Assembly (NCBI GenBank): GCA_937897615.1
Contig: CALCNO010000201.1
Location: 62,001-126,000, forward strand
Length of the DNA: 64,000 nucleotides
Source of the DNA: an uncultured Anaerolineaceae bacterium
GTDB taxonomy: Bacteria > Chloroflexota > Anaerolineae > Anaerolineales > Anaerolineaceae
Direction: 5' to 3'
The notes under the pieces were generated by a model, which was given only the letters and a program-made list of their open reading frames with translations, made no database searches and was not told the origin of the DNA. Both the position numbers and the translations under genes were made by a program. Below, piece by piece: positions 58,994-64,000 of the stretch (its first letter is position 1; every line of letters begins with the position of its first letter).

Positions 58994-59494
58994 ATGTCTC
59001 AACTTATTTCAATCCCGGTTATTCTGGCGTTGTACTTTCTGCAGATTTCCGTAAGTAGCAAATTCATGTTGCTTGGCGGGTTTGCCGACTTGTTGCTGGT
59101 GTGGCTGGCAGCATGGGTAGTACTCACAAAAAGCAGGCAAAACTGGCTCTGGTTTGTGCTCGTCATTCTTATCACCTGCTATGTATCCGCGATTCCCTGG
59201 TATGCCACGATTGGCTCGTACCTGCTTATCTACCTGGTGGGCATCGCGATCAAAAACCGCCTCTGGCAGTCTCCGCTGCTCTCGTTTTTCCTAGTGCTTA
59301 TCATTGGCAGCCTGGTGAATTATGGCGCAGCTTATATTGGGCTTAGGTTGACGGGATCAGCCATTCAACTAACGGACGCTGTGCGCACCATCATCCTTCC
59401 TTCACTGATCCTCAATTTAGTTATCGCCCTACCTGTTTATCTACTGGCGCGGGATATGACTTTATGGTTGTACCCGCAGGAAGAAACCTCATGA
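58994..59494 (+). CDS. mreD: MreD rod-shape protein
   Basis: A 166-residue protein with four or five membrane segments, no large soluble part, and low sequence conservation, as expected for MreD. The identification rests on size, hydrophobicity and position between mreC and mrdA. The stop overlaps the mrdA start as ATGA. Confidence 0.88.
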   Translation: MSQLISIPVILALYFLQISVSSKFMLLGGFADLLLVWLAAWVVLTKSRQNWLWFVLVILITCYVSAIPWYATIGSYLLIYLVGIAIKNRLWQSPLLSFFLVLIIGSLVNYGAAYIGLRLTGSAIQLTDAVRTIILPSLILNLVIALPVYLLARDMTLWLYPQEETS

Positions 59495-61581
59495 ATAATT
59501 CAAATTCCTCTCGGACGGATTTTAGCCGAACCCGCTTCAAGATTCTCTCCGGGCTAATTGCAGCGATTTTTATCGTCTATTTGGTACGGCTGTTTTCTTT
59601 GCAGATCGTTCAAGGTGCCGATTACAGCGCACAGGCTGAGGAAAACCGCGTCAAGAATATCAGTGTACAGACAGTTCGTGGAAACATTCTTGATCGCAAT
59701 GGTTTCACGCTTGCCGAGAATGTTCCTTCTTACGATGTCTCGATCACCCCAGCCAATTTGCCTGTAGATGTGGGCACCACTGAGGAGATTTATCGGGAGC
59801 TTTCAGCGCTGATAGGCGTCCCGGTTACCAATGGCGTGCTCAATGATGAATCGGTAAAAACATTCTCAGAATGTGAGACCGATTTTGGTATCAAAGAGAT
59901 TGTCTTGATCGGTGATACCAACGCACCATATCAACCGGTCAAAATCAAGTGCGATGTGGACAAGGACGTTGCACTGATGATCCAGGAAAAGACCGGGGAT
60001 TGGCCCGGTGTTAATATTGATGTGAAGTATGTGCGGCACTATCCCACTGGCGCGCTGACTTCAGAGTTTGTTGGGTTTCTTGGGCCAATTACTGCTGAGC
60101 AAATTGATTATTACCAGCAAAAAGGGTTTGTGGCTAACCGCGACAAGATCGGATTTGCTGGTGTTGAGTTATCGATGAACGATGTACTCATGGGGCAGAA
60201 TGGAACACGGGTTGTTGAGGTGGATAATGCCGGCCAGGAGATCAGGGATTTGGAAGCCCCAGTTGCCGCAACCCCCGGCAATACAGTGGTGCTCACCATT
60301 GATACCCGTTTGCAGGCTGCGGCTAAGGCTATCTTGCAGGACGAATTGGACTATCTGAACACCTGGGTGGGCTACATCAAATCTCAGAATGGTGTGGTGA
60401 TCGCAATGAACCCCAAGACTGGGGAAATCCTTGCAATGGTCTCTGAGCCATCCTATGAGAATAGCCGCCTCGAGAAGTTCATCCCTGCATATTACTACTA
60501 CCAGCTCTCTGAAGACCCTCTTCATCCTCTACTCAACCACGCGGTTTCGGCTGCACATCCCCCCGGTTCGGTGTACAAAATGGTGGCGGCTGTGGGCGCC
60601 CTAAACGAAGGCGTGATAACCCCAGAACAGGAGATTCAGACCCCGGCTTCGATCACGGTCATCCAAAAATACAGTGAAAACGAGGAAGGTATCCCTCGTG
60701 AGTATATTAACTATCAAAGGGTAGATCATGGGCAATGCAATTTTATTCGCGCAGTTGCTCTTTCCAACGACATCTACTTTTACAAAATTGGCGGTGGCTA
60801 CGATGACGAAGTGCCCAATGGCGGGCTGGGTGTGTGGCGCGCAAAAGAATACGCCGAAGCGCTTGGCTATAACCGGATAACCGGGATCGAATTGCCCGGC
60901 GAGGTGAAAGGCCTGGTGCCTGATCCTACCTGGAAAAGAATTAACAAGGCCGAGAACTGGTCAACCGGCGATACTTACATCACTACCATCGGGCAGGGGT
61001 ATGTACTGGCTACTCCCTTACAGGTGTTGCAGTCTTTTGCAATCCTTGCAAATGATGGCAAGTACATGCAGCCGACCATTATTAAAGAAATCCGCGATTC
61101 AAATGGCAATGTCATCAAACCCTTTGAGCCAAAGCTGGTTTGGGATATTACCAAGGACCCTTTGATCGATGTTCTGGATGAAAACAATCGGCCTACCGGC
61201 GAGAAAAAGATCGTTCAGCCATGGGTAGTGGATTATGCCCAGCAGGGTATGCGTGCTGTGGTGGAGTACGGTACGGCCTCAAAGCCAACCACGCTGGGTT
61301 TCTACGATGTTCCTTCTGCCGGCAAGACCGGCAGCGCGGAATATTGCGATAATGTTGCACAGGAAAAAAATCTGTGCCAGCCCGAGGCGTGGCCTTCGCA
61401 TGCCTGGTATGTGGGATATGCTCCATACGATGATCCTGAAATCGCCATCATCGCCTTTGTGTACAATGGAACCGAGGGTGCGGCAACTGCTGCGCCAATC
61501 GTGGGTAGGGTGATGAAGGCTTACTTTGAACTGAAGGCCATTGATGCTGCCAATGAAGGTGCGCAGGAAAGCCTTCCGTAG
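59491..61581 (+). CDS. mrdA: Penicillin-binding protein 2, elongation transpeptidase
   Basis: A 696-residue class B PBP. An N-terminal helix (about 20-40) anchors it; the dimerisation region follows (VRGNILDRNGFTLAENVPSY). The transpeptidase active site has S360-VY-K363 (HPPGSVYKMV), S425-N-D427 (ALSNDIYF), and K612-TG (AGKTGSAEY). The start at 59491 overlaps the mreD stop; a frame extending back to 59464 lies inside mreD. It crosslinks peptidoglycan together with RodA encoded downstream, 15 bases away. Confidence 0.95.
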   Translation: MNNSNSSRTDFSRTRFKILSGLIAAIFIVYLVRLFSLQIVQGADYSAQAEENRVKNISVQTVRGNILDRNGFTLAENVPSYDVSITPANLPVDVGTTEEIYRELSALIGVPVTNGVLNDESVKTFSECETDFGIKEIVLIGDTNAPYQPVKIKCDVDKDVALMIQEKTGDWPGVNIDVKYVRHYPTGALTSEFVGFLGPITAEQIDYYQQKGFVANRDKIGFAGVELSMNDVLMGQNGTRVVEVDNAGQEIRDLEAPVAATPGNTVVLTIDTRLQAAAKAILQDELDYLNTWVGYIKSQNGVVIAMNPKTGEILAMVSEPSYENSRLEKFIPAYYYYQLSEDPLHPLLNHAVSAAHPPGSVYKMVAAVGALNEGVITPEQEIQTPASITVIQKYSENEEGIPREYINYQRVDHGQCNFIRAVALSNDIYFYKIGGGYDDEVPNGGLGVWRAKEYAEALGYNRITGIELPGEVKGLVPDPTWKRINKAENWSTGDTYITTIGQGYVLATPLQVLQSFAILANDGKYMQPTIIKEIRDSNGNVIKPFEPKLVWDITKDPLIDVLDENNRPTGEKKIVQPWVVDYAQQGMRAVVEYGTASKPTTLGFYDVPSAGKTGSAEYCDNVAQEKNLCQPEAWPSHAWYVGYAPYDDPEIAIIAFVYNGTEGAATAAPIVGRVMKAYFELKAIDAANEGAQESLP

Positions 61582-61596
61582 ACAGATTGGTAAAGA

Positions 61597-62688
61597 ATGT
61601 TTAAACGTGAACTTTGGAAGCATTTTGACTTTTGGTTGTTCGGGGCGGTGGTATTTCTGAGCCTCTTTGGCATCCTGATGATCCGTTCTGCCATTGCCGG
61701 CAACACGGAGCTTGCCGGACTGGTAAAACGACAGGCAATTTACTTTGGTGCAGGCCTGGTCATCCTTGTGGTGGCGGCTTTGATTGACTATCGCTACTGG
61801 CAAAACTTTTCCAAGTTGTTTTATACCGTGACGCTCCTGCTGCTGGCAGTAATTCTCATTGCCGGAAAGGTCAGTTTTGGCGCCCAGCGGTGGCTGGAGG
61901 TGGGGCTTGTCAACATCCAACCGGGTGAGATTGCCAAAATCGTGATTATCCTGGTACTGGCGGATTATTTCTCAAAGAATGCCAAGCGCGAGAAAAATGT
62001 CCGTTGGGTGCTGCTGAGCTTTCTCATCGTGGGCGGCATTGTGCTTCAAATTCTCCTGCAGCCCAATTTAAGCACCTCCATTCTCTTATTTGTGATCTGG
62101 TTTGCCATGCTATGGATCAATGGCTTGCCAACAAAGTACCTGGTAATTCTGGGGGTCTCGGCCGTGGTGTTGTTTGTGGCGGCCTTCCCCTTTTTGCAGG
62201 ATTACCAGCAGCAACGCATTCTCAGTTTCATCCAGCCTGATCCTACGGCGCGCCATGGTAATACCTATAATGTCGAGCAGGCTCTCATCACAATTGGCAA
62301 TGGCGGCTGGCTGGGCAAGGGGTACGGGCACGGCACCCAGGTGCAGCTTCGTTTTCTCAAGGTGCGCCACAACGACTTTATCTTTTCAGCCATGGCGGAG
62401 GAGTTTGGCTTTGTCGGAACGGTTGCTATTGTGGCCATCCTTGTCTTTGTCATTTACCGGTGTTTTCGTTCTGTAAAACTCGCAAGCGATAATTATGGCG
62501 CAATGATCGCGTTTGGTTTTGCCACGCTGATATTCTTCCAAACGGCAGTCAATATTGGGGTGAATATGCGCCTGATTCCGGTGACGGGGCAAACCCTGCC
62601 TTTCATCAGTTACGGTGGCAGTTCCCTGTTATCATTGTTGCTTGGCGTTGGTTTGATCGAAAGTGTATTGATGCATCAGCAAAAATAG
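61597..62688 (+). CDS. rodA: RodA peptidoglycan glycosyltransferase (SEDS family)
   Basis: A 363-residue membrane protein of about ten helices. Family motifs include GAQRWLEVGLVNIQPGEIAK, QPNLSTSILLF, HNDFIFSAMAEEFGFVG and PVTGQTLPFISYGGSSLLS. The proline-rich last motif is characteristic of SEDS proteins. Partner to the PBP2 encoded upstream. The 12-base gap to gltX suggests a shared transcript. Confidence 0.95.
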   Translation: MFKRELWKHFDFWLFGAVVFLSLFGILMIRSAIAGNTELAGLVKRQAIYFGAGLVILVVAALIDYRYWQNFSKLFYTVTLLLLAVILIAGKVSFGAQRWLEVGLVNIQPGEIAKIVIILVLADYFSKNAKREKNVRWVLLSFLIVGGIVLQILLQPNLSTSILLFVIWFAMLWINGLPTKYLVILGVSAVVLFVAAFPFLQDYQQQRILSFIQPDPTARHGNTYNVEQALITIGNGGWLGKGYGHGTQVQLRFLKVRHNDFIFSAMAEEFGFVGTVAIVAILVFVIYRCFRSVKLASDNYGAMIAFGFATLIFFQTAVNIGVNMRLIPVTGQTLPFISYGGSSLLSLLLGVGLIESVLMHQQK

Positions 62689-62700
62689 GCGAGGAGACCC

Positions 62701-64000
62701 ATGACAAATTCACAGCACCCCATTCGCGTTCGTTTTGCGCCTTCACCGACCGGCCACATGCACCTGGGCAGTGCGCGTACTGCCCTGTATGACTACCTGG
62801 CGGCGAAGCGGCTTGGCGGACAGTTCGTCCTGCGCATTGAAGATACCGACATGAAGCGCTATGTGCCTGAGGCCGAGCAGGAGTTGATCGATGGGTTACG
62901 CTGGCTGGGAATTGAATATGACGAAGGGCCTGATGTTGGTGGCCCTTACGGGCCATACCGTCAGTCCGAACGACAGCACATCTACCGCGAATACGCGGAA
63001 AAACTGGTAGAGTCTGGCAACGCTTTCTATTGTTTCTGCTCTCAGGAGCGGCTGGCGAAAGTCCGTGAAGAGCAGATGCAGAATAAACAGTCTTTGCACT
63101 ATGACGGTACCTGCCGGCATCTCACACTTGAGGAAGCGCGCCAGCGCATTGCGCAGGGCGAGAAGTACGTCATCCGCTTTAAGAGCCCGTTGGAAGGTGA
63201 GACGACCGTGACAGATTTGTTGCGCGGCGATATTACCGTCAACAACAGGCAGATTGATGATTCTATCTTGTTCAAGTCGGATGGCTGGGCGTTGTATCAC
63301 CTGGCAGCGATGGTGGATGATTACCTGATGAAAATCACACATGTGATCCGCGGCTCTGAGTGGCTGCCTTCACTGCCCCTGCATGCGTTGATCTGCCGCG
63401 CTTTTGGCTGGCCGGAGCCTGTTTGGGTGCATCTTTCAGTGTTCTTAAAGCCAAGTGGCAAAGGCAAAATGAGCAAGCGTGAAAAGGCCGATTTGGTCAA
63501 AGACGGGCATTCCTTTTTTATCAAGGACCTAAAGGATTTGGGCTATGTCCCTGAGGGAGTGATCAACTGGATTTCTTTGATGGGCTGGAGCCTGGATGAC
63601 AAAACCGAGTTCTTTACCATGCAGGATCTGGAAAAGTCTTTCAGCCTGGAAAAACTGAACCCATCTCCTGCTGCCATCAACTATACAAAACTGGATTACT
63701 TTAATGGCCTACATATCCGCAATTTATCTGACCGTGACCTGGCGGAGCGTCTTCTTCCTTTCTTTGTAAGAGAAGGAATGGATGCTACTGTGGATAAATT
63801 GGAAAAGATTTCTCCCGTGCTAAAAGAGCGCTTGGTAACTCTGGATGATGCAATTCCTATGGCGGGATTCTTCTTTAAAAGTGAGTTGATCTACTCCAAA
63901 GAGGAATTGATCCAAAAAGGCCTTGATGAGCATGCTACAAAGGAGATTCTTAAAAAATCCCTCTCTTTGTTTGAGCAAGGAAGCGTGATCGATAAGGAAA
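62701..64000 (+). CDS. gltX: Glutamyl-tRNA synthetase, cut by window edge
   Basis: The frame from ATG 62701 is open to the edge (433 codons). The HIGH-type signature is FAPSPTGHMHLGSARTALYD and the KMSKR motif is K256-MSKR260 (GKGKMSKRE). VRGSEWLPSLPLH and NWISLMGWSLDDKTEFF are typical of bacterial GluRS. It would charge tRNA-Glu, and possibly tRNA-Gln if an amidotransferase is present elsewhere. AGGAG lies 6 bases before the ATG. It is cotranscribed with rodA by position. The anticodon-binding C terminus is missing because of the window edge. Confidence 0.95.
   Translation, partial: MTNSQHPIRVRFAPSPTGHMHLGSARTALYDYLAAKRLGGQFVLRIEDTDMKRYVPEAEQELIDGLRWLGIEYDEGPDVGGPYGPYRQSERQHIYREYAEKLVESGNAFYCFCSQERLAKVREEQMQNKQSLHYDGTCRHLTLEEARQRIAQGEKYVIRFKSPLEGETTVTDLLRGDITVNNRQIDDSILFKSDGWALYHLAAMVDDYLMKITHVIRGSEWLPSLPLHALICRAFGWPEPVWVHLSVFLKPSGKGKMSKREKADLVKDGHSFFIKDLKDLGYVPEGVINWISLMGWSLDDKTEFFTMQDLEKSFSLEKLNPSPAAINYTKLDYFNGLHIRNLSDRDLAERLLPFFVREGMDATVDKLEKISPVLKERLVTLDDAIPMAGFFFKSELIYSKEELIQKGLDEHATKEILKKSLSLFEQGSVIDKE

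Noticed and set aside
1..64000. Mobile elements, prophage genes, CRISPR arrays or toxin-antitoxin pairs.
   Set aside because: No transposase, integrase, direct repeat array or short toxin-like gene pair was found on either strand. The tRNA-Gly and tRNA-His 3' ends show no attachment-site duplication.

Overview
The window reads as a chromosomal segment of a strictly anaerobic, fermentative bacterium. It most resembles an Anaerolineae-type member of the Chloroflexota, placed at moderate confidence. The placement rests on recalled features only: a SufCBD-SU iron-sulfur operon with a SufR repressor, very large GAF-rich sensors, an Hnd/Hox-type soluble hydrogenase with its own maturation genes, and an mreBCD-mrdA-rodA cluster. 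No rRNA, ribosomal protein or other phylogenetic marker was used. No phage, insertion sequence, CRISPR array or integron is visible. Coding density is high and no gene-free stretch exceeds 300 bases.

Layout. 1-2720 (minus): a sugar operon with a ROK fructokinase, an MFS transporter and a GH51 arabinofuranosidase cut by the window edge. 2815-3993 (plus): an alpha-oxoamine synthase resembling bacterial serine palmitoyltransferase. 4020-6873 (minus): sufR, a SufT/MIP18-like Fe-S factor, corA and degV. 7039-12978 (plus): sufCBD, a 97-residue unknown, sufS, sufU and a Rieske ferredoxin, divergent from sufR. 13015-14464 (minus): a PIG-L deacetylase and a methyltransferase. 14504-31735 (minus): a roughly 17 kb hydrogenase block with an HndABC-like diaphorase, a histidine-kinase-like ATPase, a second NuoE/NuoF pair, a NuoG-like subunit, the NiFe small and large subunits, a maturation protease, a formate/nitrite channel, a cNMP-binding protein and hypABFCDE. 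31888-34386 (minus): PHP, DRTGG, CBS-HATPase and DRTGG genes of the kind found beside bifurcating hydrogenases. 34511-35888 (plus): hisS and its cognate tRNA-His. 35933-55958 (minus): a 20 kb signalling operon. 56070-56140 (minus): tRNA-Gly(CCC). 56285-64000 (plus): an unknown membrane protein, mreB, mreC, mreD, mrdA, rodA and gltX (cut by the edge).

Two regions stand out. The first is the hydrogenase block. It couples one NiFe catalytic pair to two complete NuoE/NuoF flavin modules, with no [FeFe] catalytic subunit, so it could be a confurcating/bifurcating NiFe enzyme with an extra diaphorase. One NuoF carries the C-terminal double [4Fe-4S] domain. The other has lost every iron-sulfur cysteine in its N-terminal thioredoxin-like domain.

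The second is the signalling operon. Two stand-alone receivers precede four membrane GAF sensors with no kinase domain, a ParA/MinD-type ATPase, a 1725-residue soluble hybrid histidine kinase, and a threonine-synthase-like PLP enzyme fused to a receiver domain. Genes overlap or abut almost throughout. The four sensors share a conserved C-terminal tail. This looks like a modular sensory complex with one kinase, a possible positioning ATPase and an enzymatic output, and I do not recognise it as a described system.

Function assignments come from motif recognition in translated sequence. Promoter calls come from hexamer inspection. No homology search was run.
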